Below, one piece after another: positions 8,868 to 17,967 of a DNA stretch of 64,000 bases. The position numbers and the translations under genes are program-made. The number at the start of each line of letters is the position of its first letter. Position 1 is the first letter of the stretch. Source of the stretch: Streptomyces sp. f51 (GTDB taxonomy: Bacteria; Actinomycetota; Actinomycetes; Streptomycetales; Streptomycetaceae); assembly GCF_037940415.1 (NCBI RefSeq), contig NZ_CP149798.1, forward strand, positions 744,001 to 808,000, given 5' to 3'. The notes under the pieces were generated by a model. That model was not told the origin of the DNA. It worked only from the letters and a program-made list of their open reading frames with translations, and did not search any database.

Positions 8868-9596
8868 ATGACGGACAACAGCCTGCGCCTGGTGTGGATC
8901 TACCCGGACCTGCTGAGCACCTACGGCGACCAGGGCAACGCCCTCGTCGTGGAGCGCCGGGCGCGTCAGCGCGGCCTCGACGTGGCCCGTGTCGACGTGC
9001 GCAGCGACCAGCCGGTCCCGACCTCGGGCGACATCTACCTGATCGGCGGCGGCGAGGACCGGCCGCAGCGGCTCGCGGCCGAGCGGCTGCGCCGCGACGG
9101 CGGTCTGGAGCGCGCGGTCGGCAACGGCGCGATCGTGTTCTCCGTGTGCGCCGGCTACCAGATCCTCGGGCACGAGTTCATCAACGACCTCGGCCAGCGC
9201 GAGCCCGGCCTCGGCCTGCTCGACGTGGTCTCGGTGCGCGGTGAGGGCGAGCGGTGCGTCGGCGACGTCCTCGCGGACATCGACCCGCGGCTCGGTCTGC
9301 CCCAGCTGACCGGCTTCGAGAACCACCAGGGCGTCACCCACCTCGGTCCCACCGCCCGCCCGTTCGCGAACGTGCGGCTCGGCAAGGGCAACGGCACGGG
9401 CGACGGCACCGAGGGCGCGTACAACGACACCGTGTTCGGTACGTACATGCACGGCCCCGTCCTCGCCCGCAACCCGCAGATCGCGGACCTGCTGCTGAAG
9501 CTGGCCCTCGACGTCAACGCGCTGCCGCCGACCGACGACCGCTGGTACGAGGCGCTGCGCTCCGAGCGCATCGCGTCCGCCACGCAGCCCGCGTAG
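8868..9596 (+). CDS. gatD: Lipid II isoglutaminyl synthase, glutamine amidotransferase subunit GatD
   Basis: Supplies ammonia from glutamine to MurT. It is a class I-like (CobB/CobQ-type) glutaminase of 242 residues. The nucleophile is Cys94 in FSVCAGYQILG and the catalytic His is residue 195 in GTYMHGPV; the usual third triad residue is absent, as in CobB/CobQ enzymes. The start ATG at 8868 follows GGAGG at 8854-8858. It forms an operon with murT. Two similar hairpins lie downstream. Confidence 0.95.
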   Translation: MTDNSLRLVWIYPDLLSTYGDQGNALVVERRARQRGLDVARVDVRSDQPVPTSGDIYLIGGGEDRPQRLAAERLRRDGGLERAVGNGAIVFSVCAGYQILGHEFINDLGQREPGLGLLDVVSVRGEGERCVGDVLADIDPRLGLPQLTGFENHQGVTHLGPTARPFANVRLGKGNGTGDGTEGAYNDTVFGTYMHGPVLARNPQIADLLLKLALDVNALPPTDDRWYEALRSERIASATQPA

Positions 9597-9619
9597 GGCC
9601 GGCCCGCCCCGGCGGGTCA

Positions 9620-9652
9620 GAGGAACCGTTTCTCGTGGAGGAACGGTTCCTC
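9620..9652 (+). terminator. Hairpin 1 after gatD
   Basis: A perfect 11-bp stem (GAGGAACCGTT at 9620-9630, AACGGTTCCTC at 9642-9652) followed by TTTG, positioned to end the murT-gatD transcript. Confidence 0.65.
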
Positions 9653-9669
9653 TTTGCGTGGGCGGCGAA

Positions 9670-9697
9670 GAACCGTTTCCTCGCAGCGGAACGGTTC
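9670..9697 (+). repeat. Hairpin 2, near-copy of hairpin 1
   Basis: GAACCGTT at 9670-9677 pairs with AACGGTTC at 9690-9697. The sequence closely repeats hairpin 1 (shared GAACCGTTTC and GGAACGGTTCC), so the two arose by duplication or are two sites for the same factor. Confidence 0.55.
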
Positions 9698-9823
9698 CTT
9701 CCGGCCGGGTCCGGAGCGCGTCTGACACCACATCCGCACAGGTGAGCGGGGGCGTCCAGCAGGCGGACGCACGGTAGGGCGCGGCCCCCTTCCGCCGGTA
9801 GGCTGGCGCCGATCCTCGCCGGA

Positions 9824-9852
9824 CAACGTGGTCCGGTCCCCGGACCACGTTG
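9824..9852 (+). promoter_or_regulatory. Perfect palindrome in pfkA leader
   Basis: CAACGTGGTCCG (9824-9835) and CGGACCACGTTG (9841-9852) form an exact 12-bp inverted repeat with a 5-nt loop. It ends where the putative Shine-Dalgarno GAGAAGG begins, 17 nt before the pfkA start. It could be an operator or a structure controlling ribosome access. Confidence 0.55.
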
Positions 9853-9869
9853 AGAAGGTATTTCGGGCT

Positions 9870-10895
<1,026 letters not shown>

Positions 10896-10910
10896 GCCGT
10901 ACGCCGTCGG

Positions 10911-10946
10911 AACCGCCCCCGGTCGCAACCGCGACCGGGGGCGGTT
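10911..10946 (+). terminator. Strong hairpin after pfkA
   Basis: A perfect 16-bp stem (10911-10926 with 10931-10946) closes on an AACC loop, 15 bp after the pfkA stop. It has no U-tract but is one of the most stable stems in the window. Confidence 0.75.
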
Positions 10947-11033
10947 CTACTCTGGTGCGGACAGACAGCGCACAACCTCCCCCAGTGCCTTAAAAGGGCC
11001 TCGGAGGCACCCCCCAGAAACAGGAGCCGGCGG

Positions 11034-11987
11034 ATGGATCACAGCGGGCACGGCATGACCATGGATCTGCCGCCGTTCACGCTGGGACGGGGGCTCGAAT
11101 GGTCCGCCGACCCGTTCTTCCTCGTCGCGTGCCTGCTCGGGCTCGGGCTGTACGGCTGGGGGGCCGTACGGCTGGCCCGGCGCGGCGACGCGTGGTCGTG
11201 GGGCCGTACGGCCTCCTTCGTCGTCGGCGTGCTGACGGTGATGCTCGTCATGTGCACCCGGCTGAACGACTACGGCATGGTCATGTTCAGCGTGCACATG
11301 GTCCAGCACATGGTGATCAGCATGCTCTCGCCGATCCTGATCCTGCTCGGGGCGCCGATCACGCTGGCGCTGCGCGCGCTGCCGGTAGCCGCGAAGCGCG
11401 GCGCCAAGGGGCCGCGCGAACTGCTGCTGATGTTCCTGCACAGCCGGTACATGAAGATCGTCACGCATCCGGCGTTCACGATCCCGATGTTCATCGCGAG
11501 CCTGTACGGGCTGTACTTCTCCCCGCTGTTCGACTTCCTGATGGGCTCCACCACCGGCCACATCGTGATGATGTGCCACTTCCTCCTCGTCGGCCTGTTC
11601 TTCTTCTGGCCGATCATGGGCGTGGACCCGGGCCCGCACCGCCCCGGCTATCTGATGCGGATGCTTGAGCTGTTCGCGGGGATGCCGTTCCACGCGTTCT
11701 TCGGCATCTCGCTGATGATGGCCTCGGGGCCGATGGTCGAGTCGTACAAGAACCCGCCGGCCTCCCTGGGCATCGACGCCCTCGCCGACCAGACCGCCGC
11801 CGGCGGGATCGCCTGGGCGTTCAGCGAGATCCCCTCGGTCCTCGTCCTGCTCGCGCTGCTCTTCCAGTGGTACAACTCCGAGCAGCGGCAGGCCAGGCGT
11901 CTGGACCGCGCCGCGGACCGGGACGGCGACAAGGAGCTGGAGGCCTACAACGCCTATCTGGCCTCCCTCAACACACGCGGCCGCTGA
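11034..11987 (+). CDS. CtaG-type cytochrome c oxidase assembly membrane protein
   Basis: A 317-residue polytopic membrane protein of the caa3_CtaG family, linked to copper delivery or assembly of aa3/caa3 oxidase. The N-terminus is His/Met-rich (MDHSGHGMTMD), a feature suited to copper binding. About seven hydrophobic segments follow, with conserved histidines in MVQHMVISML, GHIVMMCHFL and GMPFHAFFG. The start is the ATG at 11034 after CAGGAG. No oxidase genes are adjacent, so the link to copper/oxidase assembly rests on the family. Confidence 0.88.
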   Translation: MDHSGHGMTMDLPPFTLGRGLEWSADPFFLVACLLGLGLYGWGAVRLARRGDAWSWGRTASFVVGVLTVMLVMCTRLNDYGMVMFSVHMVQHMVISMLSPILILLGAPITLALRALPVAAKRGAKGPRELLLMFLHSRYMKIVTHPAFTIPMFIASLYGLYFSPLFDFLMGSTTGHIVMMCHFLLVGLFFFWPIMGVDPGPHRPGYLMRMLELFAGMPFHAFFGISLMMASGPMVESYKNPPASLGIDALADQTAAGGIAWAFSEIPSVLVLLALLFQWYNSEQRQARRLDRAADRDGDKELEAYNAYLASLNTRGR

Positions 11988-12112
11988 CGGCCGCCGCCGC
12001 TCTCGGCGGACCCGGTGACCGGCACGGCCCTGGCGATGTGACTCCCTCCGGGTGAAAATGGCCCCAGAGGCCACGGCCCGCGTCGCGGACCCGCCTGGAG
12101 GAGGGTGCTGCG

Positions 12113-12271
12113 ATGCCCGGTTCGACGAAGGCGATGGGGGTGCTCACCGTGGGCGGGCTCGTCGTGGTGACGGCCTACACGGTGGCACTGGGCAGCAACG
12201 GCTGGCTGTGGTTCGGCTGGGTCGTGCTCGGTCTGATCACGCTGGGGATGGTGGCCTCCAGCAGCGCCTGA
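12113..12271 (+). CDS. Small two-helix membrane protein, 52 aa
   Basis: ATG at 12113 opens a 52-residue frame (MPGSTKAMGVLTVGG...) ending with TGA at 12269-12271. It contains two hydrophobic stretches, roughly residues 8-26 and 31-48, separated by GSNGW. A GGAGGAGG-like ribosome-binding site precedes the start. The codon pattern is typical of the genome. It resembles small conserved Streptomyces membrane proteins of unknown function; no motif gives a role. It follows the CtaG-like gene by 125 bp and faces the kinase gene. Confidence 0.7.
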   Translation: MPGSTKAMGVLTVGGLVVVTAYTVALGSNGWLWFGWVVLGLITLGMVASSSA

Positions 12272-12330
12272 CCCCGGCCCGCGGGACCCCCCGGAGGGCC
12301 CGGCCGACTGCGGCGCTGTTCCGGGGCGTC

Positions 12331-13536
12331 TCACTGCCGGGGGCGCCCGGCGGCGGAGTGGACGCCCGGCTGGTACTTGGGGAGCCGGGCCGTGATCTTC
12401 ATGCCCGCTCCCACGGCGGTCTCGATGACCAGGCCGTGATCGTCGCCGTACACCTGACGCAGCCGCTCGTCGACGTTGGACAGGCCGATGCCCCCGGAGG
12501 GGCCGACCTCCCCCGCCAGGATGCGGCGCAGCCGCCCGGGATCCATGCCGACGCCGTTGTCCTCGATCACCACGAGCGCCTCGGCGCCCGCGTCCCGGGC
12601 CGTGATGCTGATGTGGCTCTTGTCGGTCTTGCCCTCCAGACCGTGTTTGACGGCGTTCTCCACCAGGGGCTGGAGGCAGAGGAAGGGCAGCGCGACCGGC
12701 AGCACCTCGGGGGCGATCTGGAGGGTGACCGACAGCCGTTCGCCGAAGCGGGCGCGCACGAGCGCCAGGTAGTGGTCGATGGCGTGCAGCTCGTCGGCGA
12801 GGGTGGTGAAGTCGCCGTGCCTGCGGAACGAGTAGCGGGTGAAGTCGGCGAACTCCAGCAGGAGCTCCCTGGCCCGCTCCGGATCGGTCCGGACGAACGA
12901 GGCGATCACGGCGAGCGAGTTGAAGATGAAATGCGGGGATATCTGCGCTCGCAGCGCCTTGATCTCGGCCTCGATCAGCCGGGTCCTCGACCGGTCGAGG
13001 TCGGCCAGTTCCAGCTGTACGGAGACCCAGCGCGCCACCTCGCCGACGGCGCGCACGAGGACCGCGGACTCGCGGGGCGCGCAGGCCACGATCGCTCCGT
13101 GCACGCGTTCCTCGACGGTGAGCGGTGCCACGACGGCCCAGCGCAGTGGGCAGTCGGGCTCGTCGCACACCAGCCGGAAGGCCTCACCGCGTCCGGTCTC
13201 CAGCGGGCCGCCCAGGCGTTCCATGATCTCGTCACGGTGGTGGTCGCCGACGCCGTCCCAGGCGAGGACCGTCTCCTGGTCGGTGAGGCACAGGGCGTCC
13301 GTGCCGAGCAGGGTGCGCAGCCGCCGGGCGGACCGGCGGGCCGTCTCCTCGGTCAGTCCTGCGCGCAGCGGGGGCGCGGCGAGCGAGGCGGTGTGCAGGG
13401 TCTGGAAGGTGGCGTGCTCGACCGGGGTGCCGAGTCCTCCCGAGCTCCCGGGCCGCGCGGTGCGCCGGCCGAGCCAGAATCCCGCCGCCAGCAGCGGGAG
13501 GACGGCCACGCACAGCCCGGCGACGAACCCGCTCAC
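12331..13536 (-). CDS. LytS-family sensor histidine kinase
   Basis: A 401-residue kinase with one N-terminal membrane segment (residues 4-22), a GAF-like sensing region to about 175, a short coiled coil, and the His_kinase (LytS/YehU) domain with phospho-acceptor His202 in QISPHFIFNSL. The ATP-binding domain has VENAVKHGLEG and DNGVGMDPG. It is the last gene of a minus-strand operon: response regulator, small membrane protein, symporter, kinase, with gaps of 10, 3 and 4 bp. Kinase and LytTR regulator clearly form a pair, and the cotranscribed symporter is the likely target or cosensor, as in E. coli BtsSR-BtsT. Confidence 0.94.
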   Translation of the reverse strand: MSGFVAGLCVAVLPLLAAGFWLGRRTARPGSSGGLGTPVEHATFQTLHTASLAAPPLRAGLTEETARRSARRLRTLLGTDALCLTDQETVLAWDGVGDHHRDEIMERLGGPLETGRGEAFRLVCDEPDCPLRWAVVAPLTVEERVHGAIVACAPRESAVLVRAVGEVARWVSVQLELADLDRSRTRLIEAEIKALRAQISPHFIFNSLAVIASFVRTDPERARELLLEFADFTRYSFRRHGDFTTLADELHAIDHYLALVRARFGERLSVTLQIAPEVLPVALPFLCLQPLVENAVKHGLEGKTDKSHISITARDAGAEALVVIEDNGVGMDPGRLRRILAGEVGPSGGIGLSNVDERLRQVYGDDHGLVIETAVGAGMKITARLPKYQPGVHSAAGRPRQ

Positions 13537-13540
13537 GCCC

Positions 13541-15301
13541 TCACCGTCCCGTCCCCGACGCCGTGCCCGCGGTTCCGCCCGCCGCGGCCCTGACCTGGTC
13601 GTCGGTGAGTTCCTCCGGCAGATGGAAGCGGGCGAGGATCGCCGCCGTCCCGGCCGGTACGCGAGCGGCGGTGGCCAGTGACACCAGCACCATCGTCACG
13701 AAGCCGAGCGGCACCGACCACAGCGCCGGCCAGGCGAGCAGGGTGCGCAGGGGGCCGCTCGTGCCCGGGTAGCCGGCCATGGTCGCGCCGACGGCCACGA
13801 GGGCCGCGCCCCCGCCGCCGAGCATCCCTGCGGCCGCCCCGGGCGGGGTGAGCCGCCGCCACCAGATGCCGAGGACCAGCAGCGGGCAGAAGGAGGACGC
13901 GGACACGGCGAACGCGAGCCCCACGGCGTCGGCGACGGGCAGCCCGCCGACCAGCACGCTCGCGGCGAGGGGCACGGCCATGGCCAGGACGGTGCCGAGC
14001 CGGAAGTGCCGTACGCCCCGGGAGGGCAGCACGTCCTGGGTGAGCACGCCGGCGACGGCCATGGTCAGTCCCGACGCCGTCGAGAGGAACGCGGCGAAGG
14101 CGCCGCCCGCGACGAGCGCCCCGAGCAGGTCGCCGCCGACTCCGCCGATCATCCTGTCGGGCAGCAGGAGCACGGCGGCGTCCGCGTCGCCGGTGAGGCT
14201 GAGTTCGGGGGCGTACAGCCGGCCCAGCGCCCCGTAGACGGGCGGCAGGAGGTAGAAGACGCCGATCAGGCCGAGCACGGCGACGGTGGTGCGGCGGGCG
14301 GCGACTCCGTGCGGGCTGGTGTAGAAGCGGACGACGACGTGCGGCAGGCCCATCGTGCCGAGGAACGTGGCGAGGATCAGTCCGTAGGTGGCGTAGAGCG
14401 GGCGTTCCCCGTTCCCGGCGGACGGGGAGGTCGACAGGGTGTCGTCGCCGCCCCGTTCCGCGGCCGGGACCCGGGCGCCCCGGTCGAAGGTCAGCCGGGT
14501 GCCGCCGGCGATGCGGTGGGTGCCGCCCGGGAGCCGGACGCGCTCGCCCTCGTAGCGCCGTCCGTCGACGGTGCCCGTGGCGGTGACGGTGAGCGGCCCG
14601 GACAGCCTCAGGTCGAGTGTGGAGCCGACCCGGACGAGGCGCTGTTCGCGGAAGGCCGGGGGTTCCCCGAAGGCGTCGCGGGGTGCGCCGTGCGCCTGCC
14701 AGGCGAGGACCAGGAAGAGCGCGGGGACGAGCAGGGCGGTGAGCTTGAGCCAGTACTGGAAGGCCTGGACGAAGGTGATGCTGCGCATGCCGCCCGCGGC
14801 GACGGTGGCCACGACGACGACGGCCACGAGGACCCCGCCGAACCAGTCGGGCGCGTTGGTCAGCACCGCCAGCGTCAGTCCCGCGCCCTGGAGTTGGGGC
14901 AGAAGATAAAGCCAGCCGACGCCGACGACGAAGGCCCCGGCGAGCCGTCGGACGGCCTGGGAGCCGAGCCGGGCCTCCGCGAAGTCGGGCAGGGTGTAGG
15001 CGCCGGAGCGGCGCAGCGGGGCCGCGACGAAGAGGAGCAGCACGAGATAGCCGGCGGTGTAGCCGACCGGGTACCAGAGCATGTCGGGTCCCTGGACGAG
15101 CACCAGGCCCGCGATGCCGAGGAAGGAGGCGGCGGAGAGGTATTCGCCGCTGATCGCGGCCGCGTTGAGCCGGGGCCCGACGGTGCGCGAGGCGACGTAG
15201 AAGTCGGAGGTGGTACGGGAGATACGCAGCCCGAACGCGCCGACCAGGACGGTCGCGACGACGACGAGCGCGACGGCGGGAACGGAGTAGTTCTCGTTCA
15301 C
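13541..15301 (-). CDS. Sodium/solute symporter (SSS family, acetate/pyruvate type)
   Basis: A 586-residue membrane carrier related to ActP/MctP. Transmembrane segments start at residue 7; RLNAAAISGEYLSAASFLGIAG and the later LSTASGLTMAVAGVLTQD stretch are the conserved SSS ion-binding and signature regions. Between about residues 205 and 290 there is a strand-rich hydrophilic insertion (RVGSTLDLRLSGPL and onward) absent from ordinary ActP, probably an external domain. The substrate is most likely a small monocarboxylate, by family. It sits inside the LytS/LytTR operon, so uptake is probably controlled by that two-component system. Confidence 0.92.
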   Translation of the reverse strand: MNENYSVPAVALVVVATVLVGAFGLRISRTTSDFYVASRTVGPRLNAAAISGEYLSAASFLGIAGLVLVQGPDMLWYPVGYTAGYLVLLLFVAAPLRRSGAYTLPDFAEARLGSQAVRRLAGAFVVGVGWLYLLPQLQGAGLTLAVLTNAPDWFGGVLVAVVVVATVAAGGMRSITFVQAFQYWLKLTALLVPALFLVLAWQAHGAPRDAFGEPPAFREQRLVRVGSTLDLRLSGPLTVTATGTVDGRRYEGERVRLPGGTHRIAGGTRLTFDRGARVPAAERGGDDTLSTSPSAGNGERPLYATYGLILATFLGTMGLPHVVVRFYTSPHGVAARRTTVAVLGLIGVFYLLPPVYGALGRLYAPELSLTGDADAAVLLLPDRMIGGVGGDLLGALVAGGAFAAFLSTASGLTMAVAGVLTQDVLPSRGVRHFRLGTVLAMAVPLAASVLVGGLPVADAVGLAFAVSASSFCPLLVLGIWWRRLTPPGAAAGMLGGGGAALVAVGATMAGYPGTSGPLRTLLAWPALWSVPLGFVTMVLVSLATAARVPAGTAAILARFHLPEELTDDQVRAAAGGTAGTASGTGR

Positions 15302-15304
15302 GGC

Positions 15305-15661
15305 TCAGCGGTCCTCGACCAGGCGCACGAGGTCCTTCTCGTTGCGTTCCGCCCGCCGCACGTACCAGCGGGCCAGCAGCACCAGCGGCGGGTAGAGGCA
15401 GAAGCCGAGGACGGCCCATTCCAGGGTGGCGCCCTCGGGCATCGCGGCGAAGACCAGCGGCAGCGGTCCGACGAGCAGGATCAGCACGGCGAACGTCGAG
15501 CAGGCGGCACGGAGTTGACTGCGCATCAGGGAGCGGACGTAGGTGTGGCCGAGTGTGGTCTGTTCGTCGATCTCGGCCCTCGGGCGGTGGTGGCCGGTCC
15601 TGCGGGTGCGCCTGGGCACTCCGGTGACGACCACACGGCGTTCGGTGGGGTCCTGCGGCAC
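15305..15661 (-). CDS. Small membrane protein of symporter operon (DUF485-like)
   Basis: A 118-residue protein with a basic cytoplasmic N-terminus (about 50 residues), two membrane segments (FAVLILLVGPLPLVFAAM and AVLGFCLYPPLVLLA) and a charged C-terminal tail (WYVRRAERNEKDL). Its size, topology and place directly before an ActP-type symporter match the DUF485/YjcH partner found with acetate permeases, although similarity is weak and the N-terminal extension is longer than usual. It begins 10 bp after the response regulator and ends 3 bp before the symporter start, so it is translated in the same operon. Confidence 0.85.
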   Translation of the reverse strand: MPQDPTERRVVVTGVPRRTRRTGHHRPRAEIDEQTTLGHTYVRSLMRSQLRAACSTFAVLILLVGPLPLVFAAMPEGATLEWAVLGFCLYPPLVLLARWYVRRAERNEKDLVRLVEDR

Positions 15662-15671
15662 GCCGCGCTCC

Positions 15672-16427
15672 TCAGCTCGTGGTCCGGCGCAGCAGCAGAT
15701 CGCGCAGTTGGCGGGCGTGCCGGCGGCTGACCTGGAGTTCGACGGAGTCGACGAGGACGCTCACCGTACCGGCGTCCAGGCGGAGTTCGCCGATGTGGCG
15801 CAGGGCGACGAGATGGCGGCGGTGGATGCGGACGAAGCCGCGGGAGCGCCAGCGCTCCTCCAGGGTGGACAGCGGGATGCGCACCAGATGGCTGCCCTGC
15901 GCGGTGTGCAGCCGCGCGTAGTCGCCGTGGGCCTCGGCGTGGGTGATGTCCTCGACGGCCACGAACCGTGTCACTCCGCCGAGTTCGACGGATATGTGGT
16001 CGGGGTCCGGCTCGTGGACGGGGATCAGGGGTGCGGTGTCGCGCAGTTGGGCGGCCCGCCGGACCGCCTCGGCGAGCCGTTCGCGGCGTACGGGCTTCAG
16101 GACGTAGTCCAGGGCCTTGAGGTCGAAGGCCTGTACGGCGAAGCCCTCGTGGGCGGTGACGAACACGACGAGCGGCGGCCGGGCGAACCCGCCGAGCAGC
16201 CGGGCCAGGTCGAGTCCGTCGAGGCCCGGCATGTGGATGTCGAGGAAGACGACGTCGATGGCCTCGGGTCCCCCGGGGCCGCTCTCCAGGGCCCGGTTGA
16301 GCCGGCGCAGCGCCTCGGTCGCGTCGCTCGCGCCCTCGGCGCTGCCGATCCGCGGGTCGGCGTTCAGGAGGTACAGCAGCTCTTCGAGGGAGGGTTGTTC
16401 GTCGTCGACGGCGAGCGCGCGCAGCAT
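15672..16427 (-). CDS. LytTR-family response regulator
   Basis: A 251-residue regulator with a CheY-like receiver domain (phospho-acceptor Asp63 in VVFLDIHMPG, switch Thr in VVFVTAHE, Lys in DYVLKPV) and a C-terminal LytTR DNA-binding domain (residues about 145-250, HAEAHGDYARLHT and FVRIHRRHLVAL). It is the first gene of the operon that ends with its LytS kinase. LytTR proteins bind direct repeats upstream of targets; the obvious candidate is the operon's own promoter or the 98-bp gap to the divergent Lrp gene. Confidence 0.95.
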   Translation of the reverse strand: MLRALAVDDEQPSLEELLYLLNADPRIGSAEGASDATEALRRLNRALESGPGGPEAIDVVFLDIHMPGLDGLDLARLLGGFARPPLVVFVTAHEGFAVQAFDLKALDYVLKPVRRERLAEAVRRAAQLRDTAPLIPVHEPDPDHISVELGGVTRFVAVEDITHAEAHGDYARLHTAQGSHLVRIPLSTLEERWRSRGFVRIHRRHLVALRHIGELRLDAGTVSVLVDSVELQVSRRHARQLRDLLLRRTTS

Positions 16428-16525
16428 GAGAGTGGAGTGTAGGAGTGATTCGCGCGGCTGGACATGTGCCGGACACGGCCGTCGCGCCCGGCCGGCCGGG
16501 CCTCGCCGCTGGATACAGTGCGGCC

Positions 16526-17029
16526 ATGAACAGCAAGCCCGCCATGTTCGACGAGCTCGACCGCAAGATCATCACAGCCCTGATGGCCAATGCCCGGACG
16601 AGCTTCGCGGAGATCGGCGCGGCGATCGGGCTGTCCGCGACGGCGGTCAAGCGCCGGGTCGACCGGCTGCGCGAGACGGGGGTGATCACCGGGTTCACGG
16701 CCACGGTGAAGCCCGCGGCGCTCGGCTGGCGCACGGAGGCGTACGTGGAGGTGTACTGCGAGGGCGCGGCGCCTCCCCGGCGGCTCGCCGAGGTGGTGCG
16801 CAACCATCCGGAGATCACCGCGGCGATGACGGTGACCGGGGGCGCGGACGCGCTGCTGCACGTGCGGGCCGTCGATGTGGAGCACTTCGAGGAGGTGCTC
16901 GAACGCATCCGGGTGGAGCCGTTCATCCGGAAGACGATCAGCTACATGGTGCTGTCCCATCTGCTGCCCGAGGCCCCGGAGGCCGGGGCGACCCACGCCG
17001 CCCCGGATGACGCAGGAAACGTGCGCTGA
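16526..17029 (+). CDS. Lrp/AsnC-family transcriptional regulator
   Basis: A 167-residue feast/famine regulator: N-terminal winged helix-turn-helix (FDELDRKIITALMANAR through LSATAVKRRVDRL) and a C-terminal RAM/AsnC ligand-binding domain (residues about 70-145). The start is the ATG at 16526. The next genes in the same direction encode dimethylargininase and ornithine aminotransferase, so it is plausibly the local amino-acid-responsive regulator of arginine/ornithine catabolism (inference from position). It is divergent from the LytTR regulator across 98 bp. Confidence 0.93.
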   Translation: MNSKPAMFDELDRKIITALMANARTSFAEIGAAIGLSATAVKRRVDRLRETGVITGFTATVKPAALGWRTEAYVEVYCEGAAPPRRLAEVVRNHPEITAAMTVTGGADALLHVRAVDVEHFEEVLERIRVEPFIRKTISYMVLSHLLPEAPEAGATHAAPDDAGNVR

Positions 17030-17154
17030 CCCTGCCGATCACGCAGCAGTGCTGCGTATACGCGCAGCTCTTGTCGCTTGTCCGCCGTGTCCCCCGCTTC
17101 TTACCGTTGAGACATCCCACCAGATGACACCGCAGGAAGCGGAGGAACCTCTCT

Positions 17155-17967
17155 GTGTCCGAAAGCCGTGTGCCGCGCCCCCGGCGCTTTCTCGTCTGCG
17201 AACCCAGACACTTCGCCGTGCAGTACGCGATCAACCCGTGGATGCGTCCCGACACCCCGGTGGACGTCGATCTCGCGGGCGCCCAGTGGCAGGCCCTGAT
17301 GAGCGCCTATCGCGCCCACGGCCACTCCGTCGAGACCGTCGAGCCGGTCGCCGGCCTGCCCGACATGGTCTTCGCCGCGAACTGCGCGCTCGTCCTGGAG
17401 GGCCGGGTCTTCGGCTCGTCCTTCCACGCGCCCGAGCGCCGCCCCGAGTCCACCGCGTACGAGACCTGGTTCAAGACGGCCGGTTTCGACGTCTACCGTC
17501 CGGAGTCGGTGTGCGAGGGCGAGGGCGACCTCGTCCCGACGCGCCGCCACATCCTGGCCGGCACGGGCTTTCGCACCACGCCCGAGGCCCATCGCGAGGT
17601 CCAGGAGTTCTTCGGCGTCCCGGTGATCGGCCTGCGCCTGGTGGACCCGCACTTCTACCACCTGGACACCGCCCTGTTCGTCCTCGACGACGACAACATC
17701 GCGTACTACCCGGAGGCGTTCTCGCCCGGCAGCCGCGAGGTGCTCGGCCGGCTGTTCCCGGACGCGGTGCTCGCCACCCGCGAGGACGCCCTGGCCTTCG
17801 GCCTCAACTCCGTCTCGGACGGCCGCCATGTCTTCATCGCGCCCCGCGCCGAGGCCCTCGCCGACCAGCTCGTGACCCACGGCTACGTCCCCGTCCCCGT
17901 CGACCTGTCGGAGTTCCACAAGGCCGGCGGCGGCATCAAGTGCTGCACACAGGAGATCCGTTCATGA
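17155..17967 (+). CDS. ddaH: N,N-dimethylarginine dimethylaminohydrolase (amidinotransferase family)
   Basis: Hydrolyses methylated arginines to citrulline and a methylamine. A 270-residue single-domain penteins-fold enzyme. Catalytic Cys263 is in GGGIKCCTQE, catalytic His169 in DPHFYHLDTAL, and a substrate-binding Asp70 lies in LPDMVFAAN. The GTG start at 17155 has GGAGG upstream. Its stop overlaps the ATG of rocD by 4 nt, so the two products are made together. Arginine deiminase is excluded by the short length. The natural substrate could also be unmethylated or other guanidino compounds. Confidence 0.92.
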   Translation: MSESRVPRPRRFLVCEPRHFAVQYAINPWMRPDTPVDVDLAGAQWQALMSAYRAHGHSVETVEPVAGLPDMVFAANCALVLEGRVFGSSFHAPERRPESTAYETWFKTAGFDVYRPESVCEGEGDLVPTRRHILAGTGFRTTPEAHREVQEFFGVPVIGLRLVDPHFYHLDTALFVLDDDNIAYYPEAFSPGSREVLGRLFPDAVLATREDALAFGLNSVSDGRHVFIAPRAEALADQLVTHGYVPVPVDLSEFHKAGGGIKCCTQEIRS

